From contig CANQPZ010000007.1 of assembly GCA_947625895.1 (NCBI GenBank), positions 1 to 49,054 of the forward strand: DNA of 49,054 nt. The letters are read 5' to 3'. The position numbers were made by a program, and so were the translations under genes. Of this stretch, positions 19,373 through 29,567 are shown in pieces. Position 1 is the stretch's first letter. Every line of letters starts with the position of its first letter. The stretch comes from an uncultured Clostridia bacterium (GTDB lineage Bacteria > Bacillota > Clostridia > TANB77 > CAG-508). A model generated the notes under the pieces. It was given only the letters and a program-made list of their open reading frames with translations, was not told the DNA's origin and did no database searches.

Positions 19373-20042
19373 TGATCCAACTTCCTGTTTTTTCAGGATA
19401 ATCCTCAAATTCAATTTTTTCTTTAGATATTGGATGTTCAAAACTTAATTTATATGCCCACAAACATAATTGTTTACCTTTACCTCTATTACCATATTTT
19501 TGATCACCATACACACTATGATTTCTACTTGCAAATTGTACTCTTATTTGATGATGTCTTCCAGTATGTAATTTAACTTTAACTAGTGAAAGATTAGTTT
19601 CTTCATTATATTTTATTACTTCATAATCTAACTTAGCTAATTTAGCATTTTTATCTTTAGAATTAGTAACTTTACTCAAATTATTTTTTTCATTTTTTAC
19701 TAAATAATCTTCAAAACTTCCTTTATTTTTATCAAGTTTTCCATCAACTATTACTAGATATTCTTTTTCAAATTTTTTATTTCTTACTTGTTCACTTAAT
19801 CTTGATGCGGCCTTTGAAGTCTTGGCAAAAACCATAACTCCTCCAGTTGGTCTATCAAGCCTATGTACTAATCCTAAATATGCATCTCCTGGCTTATTAT
19901 ATTTTTTTATCAAGTATTCTTTTATTAATGTAAGCATATCTATATCACCAGTTTTATCTCCTTGAGAAGGTATGTTTACTGGCTTTTCTACAACAATTAT
20001 ATGGTTATCTTCGTATAAAATCTTCAAAAAAAATTCCTCCAA
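19362..20042 (-). CDS. RluA-family pseudouridine synthase
   Basis: 226 aa; LVHRLDRPTGGVMVFAKTSKAASRLSEQ; TGRHHQIRVQFA. Confidence 0.92.
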   Translation of the reverse strand: MEEFFLKILYEDNHIIVVEKPVNIPSQGDKTGDIDMLTLIKEYLIKKYNKPGDAYLGLVHRLDRPTGGVMVFAKTSKAASRLSEQVRNKKFEKEYLVIVDGKLDKNKGSFEDYLVKNEKNNLSKVTNSKDKNAKLAKLDYEVIKYNEETNLSLVKVKLHTGRHHQIRVQFASRNHSVYGDQKYGNRGKGKQLCLWAYKLSFEHPISKEKIEFEDYPEKTGSWIILD

Positions 20043-20933
20043 TTAATTTTCAAATCTACCATAAATTCCGCAAGGTAATACTAACTTAGAATTTGTCATT
20101 GGTAAACCAATTTCTCCAGATGTTATTTTACCTTTATATTTTTTCAAATTTAGTTGTAATAAATCTTCTAAAACTTTTGAAGAAATTCCAGTAGTATATG
20201 AGTTTATTAAGAAAAACAATGGATTGTCACTTAAAACTTGTGTGCACAATTCAACTAAATCTGCAATATTATTTTCAAATTGCCATACTTCTCCATTTTT
20301 TCCTCTACCATAAGATGGTGGATCCATAATTATTGCATCATAATGATTTCCTCTTCTTATTTCTCTTTGTACAAATTTAATTACATCATCAACTATATAT
20401 CTTACTGGTTTATCTTTTAGTCCTGAACTTTCAACATTTTCTTTTGCCCAGTTAGTCATTCCTTTTGATGAATCAACATGGCAAACTGAAGCTCCAGCAC
20501 TTAAGCATGCAACAGTAGCTCCACCTGTATATGCAAATAAGTTTAATACTTTTATATCTCTTTTACTTTCTTTGATTTTTGATATCATCCAATCCCAGTT
20601 AGTAGCTTGTTCTGGAAACAAACCTGTGTGTTTAAATCCCATTGGTTTAATATTAAAAGTTAAATTTTTATATTTTATCTGCCAGCTTTCTGGTAATCTT
20701 TTCTTATATTCCCATGCTCCACCACCAGTATTGCTTCTATTATATCTTGCATTTGCCATTTTCCATTTTTCTGGTTCTGATTGTTTTTTCCAAATTATTT
20801 GTGGATCCGGTCTAATTAAGATAATATCTCCCCATCTTTCAAGTTTTTCTCCATTTGCCATATCTATTATTTCGTAATCTTTCCACTCATTAGCAATTTC
20901 CATATTAAAAAGAATTCCTTTCAAAAAATTCAT
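20043..20933 (-). CDS. Class I SAM-dependent (rRNA-type) methyltransferase
   Basis: 296 aa; KVLNLFAYTGGATVACLSAGA; YDAIIMDPPSYGRG. Confidence 0.88.
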   Translation of the reverse strand: MNFLKGILFNMEIANEWKDYEIIDMANGEKLERWGDIILIRPDPQIIWKKQSEPEKWKMANARYNRSNTGGGAWEYKKRLPESWQIKYKNLTFNIKPMGFKHTGLFPEQATNWDWMISKIKESKRDIKVLNLFAYTGGATVACLSAGASVCHVDSSKGMTNWAKENVESSGLKDKPVRYIVDDVIKFVQREIRRGNHYDAIIMDPPSYGRGKNGEVWQFENNIADLVELCTQVLSDNPLFFLINSYTTGISSKVLEDLLQLNLKKYKGKITSGEIGLPMTNSKLVLPCGIYGRFEN

Positions 20934-21023
20934 TGTTTAATAATTATACTACATTTTCCGCTTATTGTCTAAAAAAATAGGAATTGACATAAGAAAACAA
21001 TTTCTAATGCAATTCCTTTAAAA

Positions 21024-21878
21024 CTATTTAATTTTTTTAATTTCTTCTTCAACATCTTTTATAATTTCTTTTGGTGTAGACGCACCTGCTGTAATACCGA
21101 TTTTTGAATATTTTTTTAACTCATCTAATTTTAAATCTTCTTTAGTTTGTATATGTATACTATCACAGTTTTCTTTAGCAATATTATATAATTTAGTAGT
21201 GTTACTGCTATTTTTTCCTCCTATTATTATCATAAGATCTACCTTTTTAGCTAATCTTTCTGTTTCTTCTTGTCTTAGTCTAGTACTATCACATATACTT
21301 TTGTTTATTTCAATATCAACGTCTTCTACGTCATTTAATATTTTTTCTGTAAATTGGTTAAATTTTTGAACTGATGCTGTTGTTTGGGCTACAATATATA
21401 ATTTTTTCATATTGCTTTTTTTAAGCTGTTTAATTGCCATATCTATATCTTCTTCATCTTGAATTATAGATATATTATCTCCTGCGAAGCCCTTTGTTCC
21501 AATAATTTCTGGATGATTTTTTTCTCCAATCAAAAATATATAATTTTCTTTTTTAGCTTCATTTACTTGTTCATGCAATTTAGCTACCTTTGGGCATGTA
21601 AAATCAAATAAATTAATATTTTTTTCTTTAGCTTTTTGATAAACTTGTGGTGCTACTCCATGAGCTCTTATAATTAACTCACATCCATGTACCGCTTCTT
21701 CAACTTTTTCAATAAATTTTATTCCTTCTGATTTTAATTTATCTATTACTTGTTTATTATGTACTAACTCTCCAAGGCAGTATATATTTTTGCCTGATTT
21801 TAATAATTCTTCAGTTTTATTTACTGCATTATTTACCCCAAAACAGAATCCTGATAATTTTCCAACTACTACTTCCAT
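21024..21878 (-). CDS. ispH: 4-hydroxy-3-methylbut-2-enyl diphosphate reductase
   Basis: 284 aa; GFCFGVNNAVNKTEELL; LGELVHNKQVIDKL; IRAHGVAP; FTCPKV. Confidence 0.95.
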   Translation of the reverse strand: MEVVVGKLSGFCFGVNNAVNKTEELLKSGKNIYCLGELVHNKQVIDKLKSEGIKFIEKVEEAVHGCELIIRAHGVAPQVYQKAKEKNINLFDFTCPKVAKLHEQVNEAKKENYIFLIGEKNHPEIIGTKGFAGDNISIIQDEEDIDMAIKQLKKSNMKKLYIVAQTTASVQKFNQFTEKILNDVEDVDIEINKSICDSTRLRQEETERLAKKVDLMIIIGGKNSSNTTKLYNIAKENCDSIHIQTKEDLKLDELKKYSKIGITAGASTPKEIIKDVEEEIKKIK

Positions 21879-21900
21879 TTTTATCTTCCTTTTTATTTTA

Positions 21901-22008
21901 TTATAATAAACATATTAATTTAAAAAATGCATATATTAGTCCAATATTAATTATCATGAAAATTCCTGTTAATATAAACGTGAATTTTAAAAATATGTTT
22001 TTTGTCAT
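21901..22008 (-). CDS. Small single-TM protein, 35 aa
   Basis: MTKNIFLKFTFILTGIFMIINIGLIYAFFKLICLL* with GGGAGAA SD upstream; hydrophobic. Confidence 0.5.
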   Translation of the reverse strand: MTKNIFLKFTFILTGIFMIINIGLIYAFFKLICLL

Positions 22009-22149
22009 TTGTGTTCTCCCTTCATATTTATATTAATATATTCAATATGAAAGAAGATATTACTTAGTTTTGCTTTATTTTAGCATAATCCATCTTTGTT
22101 TTTCAACAATATTATTCATTTCTTTATTTTTTCATTTAAAATTAAACAT

Positions 22150-22190
22150 TTTATAAATAAAAAGGAGCTGCCGTTTTACCAGCAGACTCC
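22150..22190 (-). terminator. GC-rich intrinsic terminator of the 22214 cassette
   Basis: Reverse strand AGGAGTCTGCTGGTAAAACGGCAGCTCCTTTTTA. Confidence 0.75.
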
Positions 22191-22213
22191 TGACCAATTG
22201 CGTAGCAGTCATT

Positions 22214-22618
22214 TTACTTTGTATTGTCACCTCGTGACAGTAGTGCTTGGACAATAACGCCAGCTATCAGACCGATGATCATTCCGGCAATCTTGTCCAT
22301 GTTCAAACTTCCAACAAATATCTCCGAAAATGTACCTCTGTGCCACAGAGCGAACTCCATAACCAATACAGAAGCCAAGAAGGTTATTATTGAGAAGAGT
22401 ATTCTCGTTTTTTTCTCCTTCAAACCTACATATACTGGTATTACTGCTAGCAATCCGATGGCAAGATTTATGACCCACATATACCCTGCATCAGAATCGA
22501 TACAGAACCGACAACATGTCGTAATATATTGAGGCAAATCCAATGCCATTAAAAAAGCTAGTTCCGCCATAGCGGTTCCGCCCGCAAACTTCAACAATCT
22601 TTTCATTATACCACTCAT
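22214..22618 (-). CDS. Hypothetical multi-pass membrane protein (134 aa), GC-richer singleton
   Basis: Hydrophobic segments; own promoter (TTTACT-17-TATAAT, reverse strand); base composition clearly above flanks. Confidence 0.75.
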   Translation of the reverse strand: MSGIMKRLLKFAGGTAMAELAFLMALDLPQYITTCCRFCIDSDAGYMWVINLAIGLLAVIPVYVGLKEKKTRILFSIITFLASVLVMEFALWHRGTFSEIFVGSLNMDKIAGMIIGLIAGVIVQALLSRGDNTK

Positions 22619-22723
22619 TCCTATTCGTTCCTATGTTTGCGCTCCACAACTGATCACTTATATTATACCACTTTTACGAAATTTAGTAAAATTACCATCA
22701 ATGTATGATGTGTTTTTTTCGTT

Positions 22724-24514
22724 TTATAAACTATTTTTTATTTCTTGAGCCAACTGTTTATTTATTCCTTTTATTTCCATCAATTCTTCGATTGATGCAT
22801 TTTTTATTTTTTCTACTGTTCCAAATTTTTTTAGTAATGCTTCTCGTTTTGCTTTTCCAATTCCTTTAATATCATCTAAGCCAGATTTTGTCATTTCTTT
22901 TTCTCTAAGTTTTCTATGATATTCTATCGCTGTATTGTGTACTTCATTTTGAAGGTTTGTTATGAAGAAAAATAGATTTTGTGAAATTTTAAATTCTTTT
23001 CTATTTTCGTCAATTAAAGCTCTTGTAGAATGTTTATCATCTTTAACCATTCCATAAACAGGAATCTTTTCTTCTAAATCATATACTTTTAAAGCCCTTT
23101 TTATTGCCTTAATCTGTGTTATTCCTCCATCAGCTAATATCAAATTTGGAAGTGTTCCAAATCCTCCTTTAGGATTTTCTAACGAATGTTTAATTCTTCT
23201 TGTAACAACTTCTTCTGTGCATTTAGGATCATCTTGTCCAAATACATTTTTTATTTTAAATCTTCTTGTTAAGTTTCTTTTTATTATTCCATCTTGAGCG
23301 ACACACATTCCAGCAACAATATTAGTTCCTGAAATATTAGAAATATCATATGTTTCAATTTTATGTGGTAGAGTTTCTAAATCTAAAACTTCCTTCAATT
23401 CGTTTAATATTTCAAATTTATCTTTAGATTTATTTTCAAGAGTTATTTCTGCATTCTTTTTTGCCATTTCAACAAATCTCAATTTTTCTCCTTTTTGAGG
23501 AGTTTTGATTTCTACTTTTCTACCAGTTTTCTCTGTAAGCCAATTTTCTATTATTTCTCTATCTTCAATTTCTTCTTGAATCATTATTTTATTTGGATAT
23601 TCCACTTTATTCATATAAAATTGTTTTAAAAATCCAGATAAAATTTCATCATCAGGCATATCTTTAAGTTCATCAAGAAAATAATGCTCTCTGTCTATCA
23701 TTTTGCTACCACGTACATAAAAGACTTCAATACAAACTGATAATTCGTTTTTGTATAAACCAATTACATCAATATTATTTTCTGATATATTTGAAACTTT
23801 TTGTTTTGCTGAGATTCTTTCTATAGATTGAATTCTATCACGTATTCTTGCTGCATTCTCAAAGTCTAATTTTTCTGATGCTTCATTCATTTCTTCTTCT
23901 AGTTGTTTTAATATTTTACTTGTCTTACCTTCTAAAAGCATTATTATCTGATCTATTTGTTTCATATAGTCTTCTCTTGAAACATATCTCATGCAAGGTG
24001 CAAGACATTTCTTTATATGATAATTCAAACATGCTCTATCCTTAGATTTAAAGTTTTTGCATTGTCTGATTTGGAATTTTTCTTTTATGAAGTTTAGCAT
24101 CTCTCTTGCTGCTCCAGGATTTGCATAAGGGCCAAAGTACTTTGCTCCATCATTTAAAATTTTTCTAGTGATATAAATACTTGGATACTCCTCTTTCATT
24201 CCAATTCTTATATATGGATATGTTTTGTCGTCTTTAAGCAATACATTAAATTTGGGTCTATTTTCTTTTATTAAATTGCATTCCAAAATTAATGCTTCAG
24301 CTTCATTATCTGTAACGATATATTCAAAATGATCTATTAATGAAACCATATTTAATATTCTTTGTGTCTTATTTGTCTTTCTGAAATATTGTGTTACTCT
24401 ATTTTTTAATGATATTGCTTTACCAACATATATAATATCATCGTTTTTATTTCTCATTATATAAACACCAGGTTTTGCTGGTAGTTTTTTAAGTTCTGCT
24501 TCAATATTGAACAT
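22724..24514 (-). CDS. uvrC: Excinuclease ABC subunit C
   Basis: 596 aa; KPGVYIMRNKNDDIIYVGKAISLKNRV; HhH C-terminus. Confidence 0.97.
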   Translation of the reverse strand: MFNIEAELKKLPAKPGVYIMRNKNDDIIYVGKAISLKNRVTQYFRKTNKTQRILNMVSLIDHFEYIVTDNEAEALILECNLIKENRPKFNVLLKDDKTYPYIRIGMKEEYPSIYITRKILNDGAKYFGPYANPGAAREMLNFIKEKFQIRQCKNFKSKDRACLNYHIKKCLAPCMRYVSREDYMKQIDQIIMLLEGKTSKILKQLEEEMNEASEKLDFENAARIRDRIQSIERISAKQKVSNISENNIDVIGLYKNELSVCIEVFYVRGSKMIDREHYFLDELKDMPDDEILSGFLKQFYMNKVEYPNKIMIQEEIEDREIIENWLTEKTGRKVEIKTPQKGEKLRFVEMAKKNAEITLENKSKDKFEILNELKEVLDLETLPHKIETYDISNISGTNIVAGMCVAQDGIIKRNLTRRFKIKNVFGQDDPKCTEEVVTRRIKHSLENPKGGFGTLPNLILADGGITQIKAIKRALKVYDLEEKIPVYGMVKDDKHSTRALIDENRKEFKISQNLFFFITNLQNEVHNTAIEYHRKLREKEMTKSGLDDIKGIGKAKREALLKKFGTVEKIKNASIEELMEIKGINKQLAQEIKNSL

Positions 24515-24541
24515 TTAATTTATTCCTTCCAAGGTTGTAAT

Positions 24542-25060
24542 TTATTCTTTATTATATCCTATATATGGTAAATTTCTGTAATGTCCTTCATAATCTAATC
24601 CATATCCTAAGATAAATTCGTTAGGAATATCAAATCCTACGTAATCTGCTTCTATTTCAACTTTTCTTCTTTCTTTTTTATCTAATAATGTACAAACTTT
24701 CAAACTTTGTGGATTTTTTTCTAATAAATATTTCTTTAAGTTTACCATTGTGATTCCTGAATCTATGATATCTTCAACTATAATAACATTTTTATTTTCT
24801 ATATCAATATCTAAATCTTTGACAATTTTCAAATTTCCAGTAGTCTCTTTATTGTTGCCGTAACTTGAAACTTGCATAAATTCAATAAGTAATTTGTCAC
24901 TTCTTATATTTTTAGTTAAATCAACTGCAAAATATGCTGCTCCTCTTAAAACGCAAATTACAATTATTTCTTTTCCTTCATATTCTTTGGAAATTTGATC
25001 TCCCAATTCTTTTATTCTTTTCTGTAACTTTTCTTCATCTATAAGTACTTGTATGTTCAT
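24542..25060 (-). CDS. hpt: Hypoxanthine phosphoribosyltransferase
   Basis: 172 aa; VICVLRGAAYFAVDL; VIIVEDIIDSGITM. Confidence 0.94.
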   Translation of the reverse strand: MNIQVLIDEEKLQKRIKELGDQISKEYEGKEIIVICVLRGAAYFAVDLTKNIRSDKLLIEFMQVSSYGNNKETTGNLKIVKDLDIDIENKNVIIVEDIIDSGITMVNLKKYLLEKNPQSLKVCTLLDKKERRKVEIEADYVGFDIPNEFILGYGLDYEGHYRNLPYIGYNKE

Positions 25061-25108
25061 TCAGGAATCTCCTTTTTAAAATTTTTAAGAGTATGATGAA
25101 TCATACTC

Positions 25109-26152
25109 TTAGCTAATATCTTCCCATTGCAAGTGTGCATTTGCTCCTATATTCCTAACTGCCTTTTTCCAAACAACTTTGTATAAGTCTTCAGCTGGAA
25201 TTCCTGATGTGTTTGGTCCTTTAACAGTTAAGTCGTCTCTTGTTAAAACAGAGCCTTTTCTTATTGGTCTTGTTGTTACAACCGTTTGAAAAGTTTTCTC
25301 CATAAATTCTTTTTCTTCTTCTAATGGTTCTTTTTTGCCTTGTTGCATTTTCCTTATGTTCTTAGCATAATCGCAAAGTTCTGTTGCTTCTGCAGGAGTC
25401 ATAGACCATTCTATATCACTGCCTTTTCTTTGTTTGCTATCTGTAAAGTGTTTTTCAATAATAGATGCTCCTAATGCTAATGCAGCATATGATGAGTAAT
25501 TATTTAAGGAGTGATCTGATAGTCCTATTACCTCACCTGGAAATGCTTTTTCAATTTCTTTTAATGCATTTAATCTTATTTTGTCTTCAGGTGTAGGATA
25601 AATATTAGTGCAATGTAGAATTGCAAATTGATCATGATATTTTTTTATTGTGTCTACTGCTTTTCTAACTCCATCAATATCATGCATGCCTGTTGATATG
25701 ACTATTGGTCTTCTTTTGCTAGCTACATATTCTAGCAAAGGAAAATTGTTCATTTGTGATGAACTAATTTTATAGCCTGCAACGTTCATCCTTTCCAATC
25801 TGTCAACTGCGGCAAAAGAAAATGGTGATGATATAAAAATCATTCCTTTTTCTTCAACGTAATTCTTTAGTTCAATTTCCTCTTTTTCTGTCAAACATAT
25901 TTCCTCTAATGAGTCATAAAGGTTTCCATGTCCAACTTTAGATAGTTGTATCTCTTTGGCCACTGGGCTAAGTTCTTCTTCTGGTATGTGCGTTTGGTGT
26001 TTAATAATTTCAATTCCTGAGCTTTGAGCTGCATCTACCATTTCTTTAGCAATTTTTAAGCTTCCACCATGATTGATACCAATTTCTGCAATAACTACTG
26101 GATCGTAATTTTTTCCAATTCTTCTCCCCGCTATTTCAATATACTTTCCCAT
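25109..26152 (-). CDS. neuB: N-acetylneuraminate synthase family protein
   Basis: 347 aa; VVIAEIGINHGGSLKIAKEMVDAA; IEKHFTDSKQRKGSDIEWSM; C-terminal SAF-type domain. Confidence 0.9.
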   Translation of the reverse strand: MGKYIEIAGRRIGKNYDPVVIAEIGINHGGSLKIAKEMVDAAQSSGIEIIKHQTHIPEEELSPVAKEIQLSKVGHGNLYDSLEEICLTEKEEIELKNYVEEKGMIFISSPFSFAAVDRLERMNVAGYKISSSQMNNFPLLEYVASKRRPIVISTGMHDIDGVRKAVDTIKKYHDQFAILHCTNIYPTPEDKIRLNALKEIEKAFPGEVIGLSDHSLNNYSSYAALALGASIIEKHFTDSKQRKGSDIEWSMTPAEATELCDYAKNIRKMQQGKKEPLEEEKEFMEKTFQTVVTTRPIRKGSVLTRDDLTVKGPNTSGIPAEDLYKVVWKKAVRNIGANAHLQWEDIS

Positions 26153-26377
26153 ATCCTTTCTCCCTTATTAGAGCTTTCGTAATTTATTGCCACAAAAATA
26201 GTTATTTAATGTGGATCAAACTAAATTACACTCCTATCTGGTTGCATTTTATCATACCTGATCTCATTTTTCAATCATTTGTTTTTTTCTCTTAATTTGC
26301 ATTTTTCGTTTTTTTATAGTAATATACTTTTGTAGTGTGAAATAATATATATTAAAATAATTGGAAGGAGGTTATTT

Positions 26378-26605
26378 GTTAATTATAAAGCGCCAGCAGC
26401 ACTTTTACAGTGCTTAACGAGGTTAGAGTTTATCGAATTTTCGGCGGGTAACTCTATGGCATATTACTGTCATTAGAAAAAAACAAAAACTAATAGTGAT
26501 ATTAGAACAAAAACTTTTTCACGTAATTATATTTTTTCACATAATATTACTCTAGTAAAAGACAGATTTTATAACTGCCTTCGGCTTTTTTGAATTCTGT
26601 TTTTG
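26378..26605 (+). ncRNA. glmS glucosamine-6-phosphate riboswitch/ribozyme
   Basis: AAAGCGCCAGCAGCAC...AACGAGGTTAGAGTTTATCGAATTTTCGGCGGGTAACTCTATGGC core directly upstream of glmS; 3' end approximate. Confidence 0.95.
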
Positions 26606-26640
26606 ATACCACAGTGTTGCTAGGATAAAGGAGGTATATT

Positions 26641-28479
26641 ATGTGTGGTATTGTAGGATATATAGGTTCTAGAAAAGCTAAACCTATATTAATCAACGGA
26701 CTTTTAAGATTGGAATATCGTGGTTATGATTCAGCTGGTATTGCTACAATAGAAAAAGGCGGTATTTCAGTTGTAAAAAACAAAGGAAGAGTTGCTGAAC
26801 TTGAAAAAGTTCCTGCTATTGATTCACTTGAAGGAACTATTGGTATTGCTCATACTAGATGGGCTACTCATGGAAAACCTTCAACAGAAAATTCTCACCC
26901 TCATGTAAATGGTAAAAAAGATTTTGCCGTTGTACATAACGGAATTATTGAAAATTATAATGAATTAAGAGAATTTTTATTAAAAGAGGGATACACTTTC
27001 TATTCTCAAACAGATACAGAAGTTATTCCTAATTTAATAGATTACCATTATAACAAAGATGAAAAAGATGATGATCAAAAAGTTTTAAGAGCAGTTGTCG
27101 CTGCTTGTTCAGAATTAAAAGGAAGTTTTGCATTAGAAATTCTTTCTACTCACCTTCCTGATAAAATGATTGTTGTTAGAAAAGACAGTCCTTTAGTAAT
27201 TGGTAAATCAAATACAGAAAATTATATTAGTTCTGATATACCAGCTATTCTTTCATATACTAAAGATTTTTATTTACTAAATGATTATGAATATGCTGTA
27301 TTATCTAAAGGTTCTGCAGAATTTTATAATTCTGATTTAAAACCTATTAAAAAAGAAGTTGTAAATATTGATTGGAATGCATCTGCTGCTGAAAAAGATG
27401 GTTATCCAGATTTCATGTTAAAAGAAATTAATGAACAACCAAAATCTATTAGAGAAACTATAGGTTCTAGACTTTCAGCTGATGGTTCTTGCAATATTGA
27501 ATCACTTGATTTCACAAAAGAATATTTAGAATCATTAAATAAAATTTATATTGTTGCATGTGGTACAGCTATGCATGCTGGACTTGTTGGAAAAACAATT
27601 TTTGAAAAATTCTGTCATATTCCAACAGAAGTTGATATTGCATCAGAATTTCGTTATAGAGATCCTTTAATTAATGATAAAACATTAGTTATCTTTATTA
27701 CTCAATCTGGTGAAACAGCTGATACTATTGCAGCATTAAAACTTTCAAAGCAAAAAGGTGCTAAGACATTAGCAATTTCAAATGTTATTGGAAGTTCTAT
27801 TACTAGAGAAGCTGATTATACAGTTTATACTCATGCAGGTCCTGAAATTGCTGTTGCTTCTACAAAAGCATATACTTCTCAAGTTGTTTTAATTTCAATA
27901 ATTGCAATTTATTTTTCAAAATTATTAGGAAAAAAAGGTGCTGAAATTGACAACCTTAGAAATGCAATTTTAGAATTACCTACAAAAGTTGAAGAAACTT
28001 TAAAAACTGCTACAGCTATTAAAAGCTTTGCAAAAAAAGTTTATAAAGAAAAAGATTTATTCTTCCTTGGAAGAGGAATTGATTATAATGTAGCCTTAGA
28101 AGCATCATTAAAATTAAAAGAAATTTCTTATATACATTCAGATGCTTATGCAGCTGGTGAATTAAAACATGGACCAATTGCATTAATTGAAAAAGACGTT
28201 ACAGTTGTTTCAATTATGACTGATCCAGCTTTAGTTGAGAAAACTATAAGCAATGTTCAAGAAGTAATTACTAGAGGCGCTAAAACTTTAGTTATTACAA
28301 ATCAAGATTTAGGAGATCATAAATTCGACAATGTAATTAAAATTCCAGAAACAAATCCACTTATCTCTCCTATCTTATCAGTTATACCTATGCAATTATT
28401 TGCTTATTATATTTCAAAAGAAAAAGGTTTAGATGTTGATAAACCTAGAAATTTAGCAAAATCAGTTACTGTAGAGTAA
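26641..28479 (+). CDS. glmS: Glutamine-fructose-6-phosphate aminotransferase
   Basis: 612 aa; MCGIVGYIGSRKAKPILINGLLRLEYRGYDSAGIA; LAKSVTVE terminus. Confidence 0.98.
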   Translation: MCGIVGYIGSRKAKPILINGLLRLEYRGYDSAGIATIEKGGISVVKNKGRVAELEKVPAIDSLEGTIGIAHTRWATHGKPSTENSHPHVNGKKDFAVVHNGIIENYNELREFLLKEGYTFYSQTDTEVIPNLIDYHYNKDEKDDDQKVLRAVVAACSELKGSFALEILSTHLPDKMIVVRKDSPLVIGKSNTENYISSDIPAILSYTKDFYLLNDYEYAVLSKGSAEFYNSDLKPIKKEVVNIDWNASAAEKDGYPDFMLKEINEQPKSIRETIGSRLSADGSCNIESLDFTKEYLESLNKIYIVACGTAMHAGLVGKTIFEKFCHIPTEVDIASEFRYRDPLINDKTLVIFITQSGETADTIAALKLSKQKGAKTLAISNVIGSSITREADYTVYTHAGPEIAVASTKAYTSQVVLISIIAIYFSKLLGKKGAEIDNLRNAILELPTKVEETLKTATAIKSFAKKVYKEKDLFFLGRGIDYNVALEASLKLKEISYIHSDAYAAGELKHGPIALIEKDVTVVSIMTDPALVEKTISNVQEVITRGAKTLVITNQDLGDHKFDNVIKIPETNPLISPILSVIPMQLFAYYISKEKGLDVDKPRNLAKSVTVE

Positions 28480-28513
28480 CAAAAAAATAATATTACAAAT
28501 CACAAATCAAATC

Positions 28514-28543
28514 AAAAAGCTACGTTTAAACGTAGCTTTTTTT
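28514..28543. terminator. Bidirectional intrinsic terminator
   Basis: AAAAAGCTACGTTTAAACGTAGCTTTTTTT perfect dyad. Confidence 0.9.
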
Positions 28544-28547
28544 ATTT

Positions 28548-28838
28548 TTATTCTTCATTTTCATACATATTTATTTTTCTATAGACTTTTCTTGCCTCAT
28601 TTGTATTAATTTCTATTTTTTTATTTTTAGCTTGTTTTAGTAAATAACTAAGTTTAGCTTGTTCAGATTTTATTTGATATGCATAATAATCGATTAATTC
28701 TCCCCTTGCATATTCAAAATTTTTATGTGCTAAATCTAATCTTCTTTGTGATTCTATAATACTTTGCACAATACTTAAATCACTTTCATTTTTATCTAAA
28801 TCAATGATAGGTACTTCTTTAATATATGGTTCTTTCAC
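28548..28838 (-). CDS. DUF2508/YaaL-like protein
   Basis: 96 aa; LDLAHKNFEYARGELIDYYAYQIKSEQAKLSYLLKQAKNKKIEIN. Confidence 0.65.
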   Translation of the reverse strand: MKEPYIKEVPIIDLDKNESDLSIVQSIIESQRRLDLAHKNFEYARGELIDYYAYQIKSEQAKLSYLLKQAKNKKIEINTNEARKVYRKINMYENEE

Positions 28839-28867
28839 TTTTGTTTCCCCCTATCATTATTATATGA

Positions 28868-29524
28868 TTAACTTTTTTTAATATTCTCTATTTTTTGTTT
28901 TTTGTCCTCTTTTTCATATTTTTCATAAATCTTTTTATAATTTTCAATTGTTTTATCTTGTCCAATTTCTTCTAAGATTTTTTGGTATACTGGCACTTCT
29001 AATAATTCTTTTCTTATTTTTTCAAAATCTTCTATTATTTGTTCTGGTACAAATTTACTCCATGATTCCTTATCATTTAATAATATATATCCTCTAAGTT
29101 CTGTTGCAGAAATATTTATTTCATTTCTATCAACTAATAATTCGTCAACACCTCTCATCTGTTCTTCTGAAAACCAATCTTTTCTTATTTCGTCATTTCC
29201 AGAAACAATCAAATCAGCAAATCTTCCTTCATATTCAATTGTTTTATCTATAACATATTGTCCCCATTTAGCTGTTACATCAAATTCATTTGTCATATCT
29301 ACAAGTTTTTCTATTTCAACTTCAGGTGTGTTATACACTTTTTTTATTAGTTCAATTCTTAGATCTGCAGAAAATGGATTTCTCAATGTTTTACTTTCTT
29401 GGCTTGAGCCAACAAGTACTAATGTCTTTTTACATAGTTCAATACTTTTGTCAATTATTAATTGATGTCCTTTATGAATATGAGTAAATCTTCCACATAC
29501 CATTCCTAATTCATATTTTTTCAT
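28868..29524 (-). CDS. NadR-like nucleotidylyltransferase
   Basis: 218 aa; GMVCGRFTHIHKGHQLIIDKSIELCKKTLVLVGS. Confidence 0.82.
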   Translation of the reverse strand: MKKYELGMVCGRFTHIHKGHQLIIDKSIELCKKTLVLVGSSQESKTLRNPFSADLRIELIKKVYNTPEVEIEKLVDMTNEFDVTAKWGQYVIDKTIEYEGRFADLIVSGNDEIRKDWFSEEQMRGVDELLVDRNEINISATELRGYILLNDKESWSKFVPEQIIEDFEKIRKELLEVPVYQKILEEIGQDKTIENYKKIYEKYEKEDKKQKIENIKKS

Positions 29525-29567
29525 TTATCTCAGCTCCTTTTAAGAGTTAATTTCAAGCAAAAATATT

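Noticed and set aside
22227-22478. Alternative minus frame within the 22214 cassette
   Set aside because: Fully contained in the better-supported 134-aa frame that has the promoter and SD.
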